A stretch of DNA of 64,000 nucleotides, taken from Kineosporia mesophila. Lineage in GTDB: Bacteria > Actinomycetota > Actinomycetes > Actinomycetales > Kineosporiaceae. The notes below the pieces were generated by a model. It saw only the letters and a program-made list of their open reading frames with translations, had not been told where the DNA came from and did no database searches. The stretch is taken from positions 310,001-374,000 of the forward strand of contig NZ_JAJOMA010000002.1 in NCBI RefSeq assembly GCF_021129235.1, in the 5' to 3' direction. Position numbers and translations under genes: made by a program. Below are positions 1-7,327 of the stretch, piece by piece (positions within the stretch are counted from its first letter, which is position 1; each line of letters starts with the position of its first letter).

Positions 1-756
1 GGCGACGATCTCCTGGCCCGCCTTCCCCGTCGTGAGCAGGCCGCGAAACTGGTTCTCGCCGAACAGGCCTGGCTTCCCCAACTGGCCCCGCGCCTGCCGC
101 TCGCGGTTCCCGTGCCGGTGCGCACCGGCGTCCCCACGTCCTTCTACCCCTACTCCTGGAGTCTCACCCCGTGGCTGCCGGGCCGCCCGGTGGTGTCGGG
201 CGACGGCACGAGCGCCGAGATCGACCCGGGGGGAACGGCGCTCGCGCTGGGAGCGTTTCTCGGGGCCCTGCATCACCCCGCGCCGCCGCACGCGCCCACG
301 CACCGGACCCGGGGCGTCCCTCTGCTCGATCGCCGGGAGCTCGACGACCACAACGCGTCCCTCCTGAGCGACACCGGGCATCTGATCGAAGCGCTGGAAG
401 CCGGCCGGTCGGCGAAACCCTGGCCGCACGAGCCGGTCTGGCTGCACGGCGATCTACATCCGGCCAATGTCCTGGTACGGGAGGGGCGGATCGGAGCGGT
501 CATCGACTTCGGAGACGTCACCGCGGGCGATCCGGCCACCGACCTGGCCGTGGCCTGGATGCTCGTCCCGGCGCCGGCCCGGGACGTGTTCTGGGACCAG
601 TACGCGCGGGCTGTGCCCTTTCTCGACGAGACCCGGGTGATCCGGGCCCGGGCCTGGGCCGCCGCGTTCGCCCTGGTCTTCCTCGCGAACTCCGCGGACA
701 ACCCGCAGATGGCGGCGATCGGGCGGGCGACCTCCGGTGCGCTGAGGTCAGAATGA
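1..756 (+). CDS. Aminoglycoside phosphotransferase-family kinase, 5' end outside window
   Basis: The frame is open from the first base, so the true start lies upstream and 251 residues are visible. It is an APH/choline-kinase-like small-molecule kinase. The catalytic loop HGDLHPANVL lies near visible residue 149. The metal-binding VIDFGD motif lies about 20 residues later and is followed by DPATDLAVAW, the usual APH family pattern. The substrate cannot be told from sequence; actinomycetes carry many such paralogues and most are not resistance enzymes. It ends at TGA 65 bp before the next small gene. Confidence 0.85.
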   Translation, partial: GDDLLARLPRREQAAKLVLAEQAWLPQLAPRLPLAVPVPVRTGVPTSFYPYSWSLTPWLPGRPVVSGDGTSAEIDPGGTALALGAFLGALHHPAPPHAPTHRTRGVPLLDRRELDDHNASLLSDTGHLIEALEAGRSAKPWPHEPVWLHGDLHPANVLVREGRIGAVIDFGDVTAGDPATDLAVAWMLVPAPARDVFWDQYARAVPFLDETRVIRARAWAAAFALVFLANSADNPQMAAIGRATSGALRSE

Positions 757-820
757 GGGACGACGTGGGCCTTTGGGGCCCCAGGCCCCCTGGGTGAGGG
801 GGCGGTGTTACGGTCGCGAC

Positions 821-1126
821 ATGCGTCTTCCCACGGCAGCGGTCACGGCAGGTTCTCTGATCGGGGGCTGGCAGGTCGCCCGCCGCACCGGGGTCCGGCC
901 CCTGGGTGGTGTGGTGCTCGCGGCCGGAGGGGCGCTGGCCGGCCGGGAATGGGCCCGCACGACCGGGCCGGTGACCACCGGTGCACTGGTGGCCACCTAC
1001 GTCGGGGCCTTCGGCCTCAGCCACCCCCTGGCCAAGAAGATCGGAGCCTGGCCCTCGGTGCTCACGGTCTCGGCCCTCACCGCCGCGGCCTCGTACGTGG
1101 TGTCCGACCGCCGCCGGGCGCGCTGA
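821..1126 (+). CDS. Small putative membrane protein
   Basis: A 101-residue protein starting at ATG 821. An upstream in-frame ATG at 773 would add 16 unlikely residues. It is rich in Ala, Gly, Val and Thr, with two to three weak hydrophobic stretches (about residues 5-20, 42-60 and 75-92) and a basic C-terminus ending RRRAR. No catalytic motif is visible. It is probably a small integral membrane protein of unknown function. It lies in line with the TusA-like gene 15 bp downstream and may be cotranscribed. Confidence 0.55.
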   Translation: MRLPTAAVTAGSLIGGWQVARRTGVRPLGGVVLAAGGALAGREWARTTGPVTTGALVATYVGAFGLSHPLAKKIGAWPSVLTVSALTAAASYVVSDRRRAR

Positions 1127-1141
1127 AACGCTCACCCGGAC

Positions 1142-1447
1142 ATGACCGAGCCCCTCGTCGTCGACGGCACCGGGATGCTCTGCGTGCGCCTGCTGATCAA
1201 GCTGCGCGGTGTGGTGGCGCAGGCGGATCCGGGCACGGTCGTGCACGTGCTCACCACCGATCCGGCCGCGCCCATCGACCTGCCGTCGTGGTGTCATCTC
1301 ACCGGTCATGAATACCTGGGGCAGGTCGGGGAACGGCCCGAACATGCGGTGCACGCGGTGAGGGTGACCGCCGGTGCGCGACGCACCCGCCCCGATCGTC
1401 CCTGGCATCTGGAACCGGAATCCGGGCCGTCCGATCGACGCGAATGA
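1142..1447 (+). CDS. TusA/SirA-like sulfurtransferase-fold protein
   Basis: A 101-residue protein. Residues 5-55 fit the TusA (SirA/YedF) fold: a DGTGMLC strand-turn, a helix with IKLRG, then VVHVLTTDPAAPIDLPSWC and TGHEYLG, which match the end of the family domain. The catalytic Cys of the family CPxP motif is present (MLCVRLL) but both prolines are missing. A C-terminal tail of about 30 residues is rich in Arg and Pro. Family members relay sulfur for tRNA thiolation or other pathways. The altered motif makes the activity uncertain. No clear Shine-Dalgarno sequence precedes ATG 1142. Confidence 0.6.
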   Translation: MTEPLVVDGTGMLCVRLLIKLRGVVAQADPGTVVHVLTTDPAAPIDLPSWCHLTGHEYLGQVGERPEHAVHAVRVTAGARRTRPDRPWHLEPESGPSDRRE

Positions 1448-1607
1448 CGGTGACATTCGACGGAACGGGGGCATCGCGAATGCCGGACCCGGATAAAACG
1501 TCCGTCTGCGTAGTCGCCTGGTCCGTCCGGGTGAATGGTGCCCTCGGCAATTAGTCGACGACCACCCCGAATTACTCCTTGCCAGAATCTCGCCCTATGC
1601 TCTGCTC

Positions 1608-1928
1608 ATGGCGCAGAGAACAATTGTGGAATTCACCGACGACCTCAACGGAAAGCCCGCGGCCGAGACGGTCACGTTCTCGCTCGACGGCAAGACCTAT
1701 GAGATCGACGTGACCGACAAGAACGCCGCGAAATTGCGCCAGGCTTTCGAGCCCTGGACCGAGAGCGCGCGTCGTCTCACCAAGTCCGGCCGCACCATCC
1801 GTAAGGTCGCCACCGACGTCGACACCGCTGCTGTGCGCGCCTGGGCCGCCAGTAACGGCATCGAGGTCTCCGCCCGTGGCCGTATCTCCTCGACCGTGCT
1901 CGAGCAGTACCGCGCCGCCGGGAACTGA
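1608..1928 (+). CDS. lsr2: Lsr2 nucleoid-associated protein
   Basis: A 106-residue Lsr2, the actinobacterial H-NS analogue that silences AT-rich and foreign DNA. The N-terminal dimerisation domain begins MAQRTIVEFTDDL and continues through the ...GKTYEIDVTDKNA strand. The C-terminal DNA-binding domain contains VRAWAASNGIEV and the RGR minor-groove motif followed by VLEQYRAA. Length is standard. The 160-bp upstream region is relatively AT-rich for this window and presumably carries its promoter. Lsr2 is present in nearly all actinobacteria, often as paralogues, so whether this is the main copy is unknown. Confidence 0.95.
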   Translation: MAQRTIVEFTDDLNGKPAAETVTFSLDGKTYEIDVTDKNAAKLRQAFEPWTESARRLTKSGRTIRKVATDVDTAAVRAWAASNGIEVSARGRISSTVLEQYRAAGN

Positions 1929-1977
1929 TCGAAACCCGATTGACCGCGGGCCGGTCGTTCCCCCTAGGTTGACCGGC

Positions 1978-2751
1978 ATGCATCCCGCAGTGGAAAAACT
2001 CTTCTCCTGTGCCGGGCGCACGGCGCTGATCACGGGCTCCAGCTCTGGAATCGGGCTGAGCATGGCCGAGGCGATCGGCCGGGCCGGTGCACAGGTGATT
2101 CTCGTGGCGCGTCGTGAGGCGCAACTACGGGAGAACTCTGAACGACTGCGGGAAGACGGCGTGGAGGCCGGCTGGATCACGGCCGACCTCTCCGACCGTG
2201 ACGACGTGGCGCGCGTGGCCGAGCAGGCGGTGACCCGGTTCGGTCCCGTCGACATTCTGGTGCATGCGGCCGGGCTGAACCTGCGGCCCCCGATGGACGA
2301 GCTCACCACGGCCGACTACGACCGCACGATGGCCGTCAACGTCGACGCCGCCTTTCTGCTCGGCCAGGCCCTCGGCCCGTCGATGGCCGAACGCGGCTGG
2401 GGCCGCATCATCAACATCGCCTCGCAGCAGTCCGTGCGGGCGTTCGGCAACAGCGGCGCCTACGGCATCTCCAAGGCCGCGGTCACCGGCCTCACCCGTT
2501 CCCAGTCCGAGGCCTGGTCGTCGCGGGGCGTGTGCTGCAACGCCGTCGGCCCCGGATTCGTGCGAACCCCGCTGACCGAGCCCACTTTCGCCATCCCCGG
2601 TCGGTCCGAGGCGCTCGCCGCCCGCACCCAGATGCTGCGTAACGGTGAACTTCCCGACTTCGCGGGCGTCGCGGTCTGGCTGGCCTCGAACGCCTCCGCC
2701 TACGTGACCGGGCAGACCGTCTTCGTGGACGGCGGCTTCTCGGTGGCCTGA
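1978..2751 (+). CDS. SDR-family oxidoreductase
   Basis: A 257-residue classical short-chain dehydrogenase. The cofactor motif TGSSSGIG is at residues 19-26, Ser149 (IINIAS) and the Tyr162-x3-Lys166 pair (AYGISK) form the catalytic set, and the C-terminus shows the usual YVTGQTVFVDGG. The closest general type is gluconate 5-dehydrogenase/3-oxoacyl reductase-like SDRs; the substrate is unknown. Start ATG 1978 is preferred to an earlier in-frame start at 1876 because the family begins just before the first beta strand. A strong hairpin follows the stop. Confidence 0.9.
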   Translation: MHPAVEKLFSCAGRTALITGSSSGIGLSMAEAIGRAGAQVILVARREAQLRENSERLREDGVEAGWITADLSDRDDVARVAEQAVTRFGPVDILVHAAGLNLRPPMDELTTADYDRTMAVNVDAAFLLGQALGPSMAERGWGRIINIASQQSVRAFGNSGAYGISKAAVTGLTRSQSEAWSSRGVCCNAVGPGFVRTPLTEPTFAIPGRSEALAARTQMLRNGELPDFAGVAVWLASNASAYVTGQTVFVDGGFSVA

Positions 2752-2776
2752 ACCGTCCCGACCCGAATTCCAGCAC

Positions 2777-2805
2777 AGGACGCCGGTGGTGACCACCGGC
2801 GTCCT
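2777..2805. terminator. Perfect 13-bp hairpin, probable terminator
   Basis: The arms AGGACGCCGGTGG and CCACCGGCGTCCT are perfectly complementary around a 3-nt TGA loop, 25 bp after the SDR stop codon. There is no T tract, as is usual for high-GC actinomycete terminators. Confidence 0.7.
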
Positions 2806-2895
2806 ATGCTGTCTGCTGTCGCACAGGTTTTGCACAGCTCCCGAGTGATCCACCCGACACACCCGTCCGGCCGCTGGCGCTCGCGCCCGTCTTCT

Positions 2896-2914
2896 TACTA
2901 TCTTTCAGGTAGTA
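2896..2914. promoter_or_regulatory. Putative HxlR-family operator
   Basis: An interrupted inverted repeat, TACTATCTTTCAGGTAGTA, with TACTA/TAGTA ends, lies 30 bp upstream of the NAD(P)-binding protein GTG. Known operators of HxlR/YodB regulators are TACT-N-AGTA palindromes (established knowledge), and an HxlR gene is the second gene of this unit. Autoregulation is therefore a reasonable inference. Confidence 0.55.
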
Positions 2915-2944
2915 GCTATCCGCCAGCAAGTAGGGAGGCCCGTC

Positions 2945-3583
2945 GTGGCCAAGGTCGTTGTTTTCGGAGTCACGGGATACGCCGGTAGCCGGATCGGGGC
3001 CGAGCTCGTGTCCCGCGGTCACGAGGTGGTCGGCGTCGCCCGGCACGCGAAGGGCGTGGACGGCCGGATCCAGGTGCTCACCGGCTCGATCCACGACGCC
3101 GCGTTCGTCGCGGACGCGGTGAAGGGTGCCCAGCAGATCGTCGTGGCGCTGCGGGCGGAGCCGGGCGAGGAGGGCGAGCCGAAGCTGATCGACGCGCTGC
3201 CGCTGCTCACCCAGCTCTCGATCGAGAACGGTGCCCGTCTGAGCTTCGTCGGTGGGGCCGGTTCGCTGAAGGTCGCCGAGGGTGGCCCGGCCCTGGTCGA
3301 GTCCGCGGATTTCCCGGACGCGTACAAGGGCGAGGCGCTCAGCCACCAGGCAATTCTCGGGGCGCTGCGGGAGAGCGACGCCGGCCTGGACTGGTTCTAC
3401 GTCAGCCCGGCCCCGGCCTTCGGTTCCTGGAACCCGGGTGAGCGCACGGGCAGTTTCCGGGTCGGTGGCGACGTGCTGCTGCCCGGCGCCGAAACCGTTT
3501 CGGGCGACGACTACGCCATCGCCTATGTTGATGAGATCGAGGCGGGCGTGCACCGGCGCGAGCGCATCGGTGTGGCTTACTGA
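2945..3583 (+). CDS. NAD(P)-binding atypical SDR (YwnB/YhfK type)
   Basis: A 212-residue Rossmann protein. Residues 3-18 (VVVFGVTGYAGSRIG) form the dinucleotide loop, followed by HEVVGVAR and a C-terminal region with WFYVSPAP and GDDYAIAYVDEIE typical of NAD(P)H-dependent YwnB-like proteins. It starts at GTG 2945 with AGGGAGG six bases upstream. It lies directly before an HxlR regulator gene. This pairing is common for stress-inducible quinone or aldehyde reductases, so a role in electrophile or oxidant detoxification is inferred. No substrate evidence is present. Confidence 0.85.
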   Translation: MAKVVVFGVTGYAGSRIGAELVSRGHEVVGVARHAKGVDGRIQVLTGSIHDAAFVADAVKGAQQIVVALRAEPGEEGEPKLIDALPLLTQLSIENGARLSFVGGAGSLKVAEGGPALVESADFPDAYKGEALSHQAILGALRESDAGLDWFYVSPAPAFGSWNPGERTGSFRVGGDVLLPGAETVSGDDYAIAYVDEIEAGVHRRERIGVAY

Positions 3584-3608
3584 GCTTTCTTGTGTCGGAG
3601 AGGATGTC

Positions 3609-3986
3609 GTGAACCAGGATCGGCCGTTCGACCCGTACAGCCCGGACTGCCCCAGCCGGGGGCTCGTCGACCGGATCGGCGACCGCTGGACGATCCTGAT
3701 CATCGGCGTCCTCTCCGCCGGCCCGGCGCGCTACCGCGACCTGGCCGACCAGGTCGGGGGAATCTCGCCGAAGATGCTGTCGCAGACGCTGAAGGCCCTG
3801 GAACGCGACGGGCTGATCGTGCGGCAGGCCTTCGCCGAGGTGCCGCCCCGGGTGGTCTACGAGCTCACCGCGGCCGGGCGCACGCTGGAGCCGCTGCTGC
3901 TCGGGCTGGAGGAGTGGGCCAAGCAGCACATGCCCGGGGTGCTGGAGTCCCGGGCCCACTACGACGGAGTGCGGAAGGCCGGCTGA
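3609..3986 (+). CDS. HxlR-family transcriptional regulator
   Basis: A 125-residue winged-helix repressor. GTG 3609 is chosen because GGAGAGGA sits 4 bp upstream and because residues 14-30 (CPSRGLVDRIGDRWT) are the standard HxlR N-terminus. Cys14 corresponds to the redox-sensing Cys near the N-terminus of YodB-like members. The helix GGISPKMLSQTLKALERDGLI is the recognition region. It is cotranscribed with the reductase 25 bp upstream and likely represses the pair through the TACT/AGTA palindrome at 2896-2914. Confidence 0.9.
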   Translation: MNQDRPFDPYSPDCPSRGLVDRIGDRWTILIIGVLSAGPARYRDLADQVGGISPKMLSQTLKALERDGLIVRQAFAEVPPRVVYELTAAGRTLEPLLLGLEEWAKQHMPGVLESRAHYDGVRKAG

Positions 3987-4233
3987 CGGCTGATCTTCTC
4001 CCGGCCGGCCACGTGAACCCGCTCACGTACGAGATGGGTGCGCTACGTGGTCGGCCGCATTCGTCCCGGCCGGGCATTACCGGGCTGACCTCGGGAGCTG
4101 TGCCCGGCGCGGAGGTGGATCGGTGGATCCGGCCCGCTCGACCCGCTGAGCTCAAACGGGCTCGAACGTGGCGCGGATCACGGCCTCCCGGTTGCCAAAT
4201 CGCCCAATATCCGGAGGATGGGACCAGGAGGAC

Positions 4234-4251
4234 CTGACGTTGTGTCGTCAG
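4234..4251 (+). promoter_or_regulatory. Leader hairpin before the 87-aa gene
   Basis: The 284 bp between the HxlR stop and the next start holds no convincing gene. Near its end the arms CTGACG and CGTCAG enclose TTGTGT, just ahead of the GGAGG ribosome site at 4260-4264. It may be a 5'-UTR stem or simply chance; no T tract is present. Confidence 0.3.
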
Positions 4252-4270
4252 CCTTTACTGGAGGTTCATC

Positions 4271-4534
4271 GTGAATGCCCTGAGCCCAATGCTTTCCCGC
4301 GACGATCTCTTCGAGAGCGAGTTCGAGGACGAAGAAGTCGCCGAAGAGTCCGAACCGGTCGTCGCGGTCACCCGCGACGCGCAGACCGGGTACGTGTCCG
4401 TCGTGCTCAATGAACGCGCACGTCAGGCACTTTCCGCCGTGATGAAATGCATCGACGACGACTGCCTCTCCGAGAACTACGACTACTCCTGGGATGCCGA
4501 ACGGGTGCTCGAAAGCCTGCGTGCGGCGCTGTAG
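4271..4534 (+). CDS. Small acidic protein of unknown function
   Basis: An 87-residue protein starting at GTG 4271 with GGAGG six bases upstream. The N-terminal half is strongly acidic (ESEFEDEEVAEESE). The C-terminal half is predicted helical, with LNERARQALSAVMKCIDDDC and a closing DYSWDAERVLESLRAAL. I do not recognise a family. The strong ribosome site, the leader and the terminator directly downstream support a real gene. Its charge suggests a binding partner or small adaptor rather than an enzyme. Confidence 0.7.
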   Translation: MNALSPMLSRDDLFESEFEDEEVAEESEPVVAVTRDAQTGYVSVVLNERARQALSAVMKCIDDDCLSENYDYSWDAERVLESLRAAL

Positions 4535-4545
4535 TACGGCATTGA

Positions 4546-5055
4546 TCAGTATCGGCCCGGGCTCCGCGAGACAACGCGGCCCCGGGCCTTTTTCATACTC
4601 TGCAAGCTCTTGCACACTTCCTGCACGAAGACGTCAGGCTGCTCCCACGCGCCGAAGTGCCCACCCCGCGCCGGTTCGCCCCAGTGCACGATCTGCGCGG
4701 ACGTCCTCCCGGCCCAGCGCCTGGAGGGTCGTGGCACCTCGCGCGGGAACACCGTGGCCGCCGTCGGCACGTCGTTCCGCGGGTCGATGAACCAGGCGCC
4801 GACCTCGGCGATGCTCTCCGCGTAGAGCCGGGCCGAGGAGGCGCTGCGCGTGAACCAGTACAGGCTGAGGTTGTCGAAGATCTGCCGCCGGGTCAGGATC
4901 TCGCCGTCGGTCCAGGTCAGCAGCTTCTCGCCGATCCACGCCGGCAGCGCTGCGGGGGAGTCGGTGAGCGCGTAACCGATCGTCGGGGGCCGGGTCTGCG
5001 CAAGGGCCGAGTACACCGAGGCCCGCGCGGCCCGTTGCGCCAGTTCCGCCTGCGA
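4546..5055 (-). pseudogene. Epoxide hydrolase remnant (C-terminal part only)
   Basis: Reading leftwards from about 5055, the frame encodes roughly 165 residues matching the C-terminal third of bacterial epoxide hydrolases of the EHN/alpha-beta hydrolase type. Visible motifs are TIGYALTDSPAALPAWIGEK, NLSLYWFT, SSARLY, and a terminal GGHFGAWEQPDVFV carrying the catalytic His. The N-terminal domain, the HGWP oxyanion region and the nucleophile Asp are missing. No start or ribosome site precedes it. At its 5' side it abuts a plus-strand lipase remnant, so it looks like one half of a deletion scar. Confidence 0.75.
4554..4593. terminator. Rho-independent terminator with T tract
   Basis: The stem GGCCCGGG (4554-4561) pairs with CCCGGGCC (4581-4588), with an inner CCGCG/CGCGG extension, then TTTTT at 4589-4593. 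It ends the 87-aa gene and overlaps the 3' end of the opposing epoxide hydrolase remnant. Confidence 0.85.
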
Positions 5056-5078
5056 GTGTGGTGCTGGGGCGGGGGGCG

Positions 5079-5261
5079 GCACCCCTGTCGATCCTGTTCG
5101 TGCCGACCTTCCCGCTGACCGTGCCGGACCCCGTGTGGCGGCGGCAGGTCCACGAGGGCGACGGGGCGCATCCGGACGCGGGTGGGTACCAGGTGCCGGC
5201 GGATCTGGTCGTCGCCCCGATCCTGCGGTGGATGAGCGGTGATGGCGTTTCGTCCCGGTAA
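5079..5261 (+). pseudogene. SGNH/GDSL hydrolase remnant (C-terminal part only)
   Basis: About 60 codons ending at TAA resemble the last segment of SGNH-family esterases. The block V motif DGAHPDAGGY carries the catalytic Asp and His (family knowledge) and is followed by ADLVVAPILRWM, the terminal helix. Blocks I-III, including the nucleophile Ser, are absent. Its truncated 5' side abuts the truncated 5' side of the minus-strand epoxide hydrolase remnant at about 5056-5085. Confidence 0.6.
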
Positions 5262-5291
5262 GGGGCCGTCGGACCCGGTTACCGCTCGGAG

Positions 5292-5340
5292 CCGTTCGGG
5301 GCACGGCTGCTCCGAATGAAGTGATCGTTGTCCCGAACGG
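5292..5340. repeat. Inverted repeat CCGTTCGGG / CCCGAACGG
   Basis: Perfect 9-bp arms at 5292-5300 and 5332-5340 are separated by 31 bp. They lie between the lipase remnant and the TasA-like gene. It could be a relic terminator or an operator for the tasA-sipW unit. Confidence 0.4.
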
Positions 5341-5444
5341 CCACACTCCGTCAACCTCGTGACCCGATGGACGACAGGGGCTGCGCACCAGAGACCGGCC
5401 GTGATCCATCAGGGATCTCCCGGCCCGACCCGTGAGGACTCATC

Positions 5445-6035
5445 ATGCGCGCAGCAACCCGTCGGCGGGTCGCCGTTCCGGCTGCCGTCCTCTCGGGCGT
5501 GCTGGTCAGCGGGTTGCTCGTGTGGCACACCTCGTACGCGGCGTTCACCGCCTCGACCGACAACCTCGGCAACAGTTTCCAGTCCGGGTCGGTGTCGATC
5601 AGCGACAACGACGCCGGCTCGGCGCTGTTCACCGCGACCGCGCTCTCGCCCGGCGCCTCGGCGCAGAACTGCATCACCGTCACCTACGGCGGCACGCTGC
5701 CGGGAAGTGTCAAGCTCTCAGCGGCCTACACGGACACCACGACCGCGGGTGCGAACGACCTGGCGCAGTACCTCACCTTCAAGATCGAGGAGGTCGGGCT
5801 GACCGGGACCTGCGACGCGGCCAGCGGTATGACGGCGGTCGAGATCCTGCCCGCGGCGACCACCCTGGCGACCAAGGTGAGCGGGCTGGCGGCACCGGGG
5901 GTCGACATCAACTGGAACAGTGCGAGTACCGGGCAGCAGAAGCGCTACCGGTTCAGCTACGTCCTCCAGGACAACAACAACGCCCAGAACAAGACCGCGG
6001 GCGTCGGTTTCACCTGGACGGCATCGAGCCTCTGA
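5445..6035 (+). CDS. TasA/CalY-like secreted protein with SipW-type signal peptide
   Basis: A 196-residue exported protein. It has an Arg-rich N-region, a hydrophobic core at residues 10-27, and a cleavage region HTSYAAFTAST, which is the signature of SipW-dependent signal peptides. The mature part is Thr/Ser/Ala-rich and beta-rich, with two Cys (QNCITV and TGTCDA) that could form a disulfide. TasA and CalY are the fibre-forming matrix proteins of Bacillus (established); actinobacterial homologues are poorly characterised. A GAGG element precedes ATG 5445. The stop overlaps the start of the signal peptidase, so the two are translationally coupled. Confidence 0.85.
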   Translation: MRAATRRRVAVPAAVLSGVLVSGLLVWHTSYAAFTASTDNLGNSFQSGSVSISDNDAGSALFTATALSPGASAQNCITVTYGGTLPGSVKLSAAYTDTTTAGANDLAQYLTFKIEEVGLTGTCDAASGMTAVEILPAATTLATKVSGLAAPGVDINWNSASTGQQKRYRFSYVLQDNNNAQNKTAGVGFTWTASSL

Positions 6036-6601
6036 TGACCGTCCGACGTTTCGGGAGCGGCCTGCTCTCCATCGGCCAGCTCCTCTCGATCGTGGCGCTC
6101 GCGATCGCCGGGGGACTGCTCGTCTGGGCGGTCCTGCCGATGGCGCTGGGGATGTCCACGCACGCCGTGGTCTCGGGCTCGATGACTCCCCAGGTGGACG
6201 TGGGCGATGTGCTCGTCTCCCGTGAGGCCGATCCCGACTCCCTGGAACCGGGCATGGTGGTGCTGTTCCAGGATCCGTCGCGACCGGAACGCGTGGTCTC
6301 GCACCGGATCAAGGAGATTCACGACGACGGTTCCCTGACCACCAAGGGCGATGCGAACCCGAGCGTGGACCCGGTGCCGGTCCCGGCCGGCAACGTGCTG
6401 GGGGTGGCTGCCCTGCGCATCCCGTGGATCGGGTACCCGGCCGTGTGGTTCGGCAACGGCAACTACGGCCTGGTGCTGCTCACCCTGGTCGGCCTGACGG
6501 CGGCCACGTCCCTGGCGGCCTGGCCCGACCCGAAACCGGCGTACTCCCCGTCGGTCGTGGAGCCCTGGCCGTGGCTGGTGCACCTGCGGACGCCGGTCTG
6601 A
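6035..6601 (+). CDS. sipW: SipW-type (ER-type) signal peptidase I
   Basis: A 188-residue membrane peptidase. A first membrane span covers residues 13-38, SGSM carries the nucleophile Ser49, VSHRI supplies His90 in place of the bacterial general-base Lys, and KGDAN gives Asp106. Ser/His chemistry defines the ER/SipW class. A second span lies near residues 143-165 (VLLTLVGLTAATSLAA). ATG 6035 overlaps the upstream TGA as TGATG, so it is made with the TasA-like protein it presumably processes. Confidence 0.9.
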   Translation: MTVRRFGSGLLSIGQLLSIVALAIAGGLLVWAVLPMALGMSTHAVVSGSMTPQVDVGDVLVSREADPDSLEPGMVVLFQDPSRPERVVSHRIKEIHDDGSLTTKGDANPSVDPVPVPAGNVLGVAALRIPWIGYPAVWFGNGNYGLVLLTLVGLTAATSLAAWPDPKPAYSPSVVEPWPWLVHLRTPV

Positions 6602-6631
6602 CCTCGTCCGGCCGGGTCTGGTCGCGTCTGA

Positions 6632-7066
6632 TCAGGCCTGGTCGGAGGGAGCCGCGGCCGGGTCGCTGTCGGAGCGGGAAAGTCCTGAGCGAGGCTGCTC
6701 GAGCAGTTCGAGCAGCTTTGCCGGTGGTGTGTCCGGAACCTCGGCCCAGACTGTCTTCACACCGTTGTCGACGTACCAGCCGGCACTGGAGGTGAGCGAG
6801 AGCACGATGGCCAGACCCCGCCCGCCGATCTGGTCGGTGACCGGGGTGCCGACCGAGGGCTGGAGTTCTGGGGCCGCATCGTCGATACCGATCAGCCAGG
6901 CCTGGGCCGTCGAGTGGAGCCAGGCCCGGACGGGCTGGTGGGCGTGACGCAGGGCGTTACCCGCCAGCTCGGTGAACACCACTTCCAGTCGCCGCCCCGG
7001 TGCGGCCATCAAGGGATAGGTGTCGGGCATCACCAGAGGGGGTTCCCGCACGCACAAGGCGGTCAT
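6632..7066 (-). CDS. GHKL-type ATPase / anti-sigma regulatory kinase (RsbW-like)
   Basis: 144 residues from the first conventional start. The N-box FTELAGNALRHAH and the G1/G2 region DQIGGRGLAIVLSLTSSAGW match the SpoIIAB/RsbW-like histidine-kinase-fold ATPase family. Such proteins phosphorylate STAS antagonists or bind sigma factors. From ATG 7066 the domain lacks its first strand and helix. The frame stays open and protein-like to 7189, with an ATT codon at 7166-7168 preceded by AGGAG at ideal spacing, so the real protein may be 178 residues. A STAS gene and a PP2C phosphatase lie next to it, forming a partner-switching set. Confidence 0.85.
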   Translation of the reverse strand: MTALCVREPPLVMPDTYPLMAAPGRRLEVVFTELAGNALRHAHQPVRAWLHSTAQAWLIGIDDAAPELQPSVGTPVTDQIGGRGLAIVLSLTSSAGWYVDNGVKTVWAEVPDTPPAKLLELLEQPRSGLSRSDSDPAAAPSDQA

Positions 7067-7271
7067 CGACAGACGCGTGGGGCCCAGGGCCGCATAGCCG
7101 GGGACTGGCCACGCCCCCTGGACAGTGCGCAGGACCTCGGGTGGGCGTTCCTGAGGCAGGAAGGAAATGACGAAGCTCCTAGCCGGTCGTCAAGGCGCCC
7201 TACTCGGCCGGGCCGGGCGCGGAAGAGAACCTGAAAGCAAGGTCAGCCTCGTACGGCCAGACTAGACGGCA

Positions 7272-7302
7272 CTCGGGCAGGCCGCGCGGCGGCCTGCCCG
7301 AG
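7272..7302. terminator. Perfect 13-bp hairpin, probable terminator of the STAS gene
   Basis: CTCGGGCAGGCCG pairs with CGGCCTGCCCGAG around a 5-nt loop, 25 bp beyond the stop of the minus-strand STAS gene and ahead of the ATPase gene. No T tract. Confidence 0.65.
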
Positions 7303-7327
7303 CGGCGATCACCTGCCGGATGCGGGT

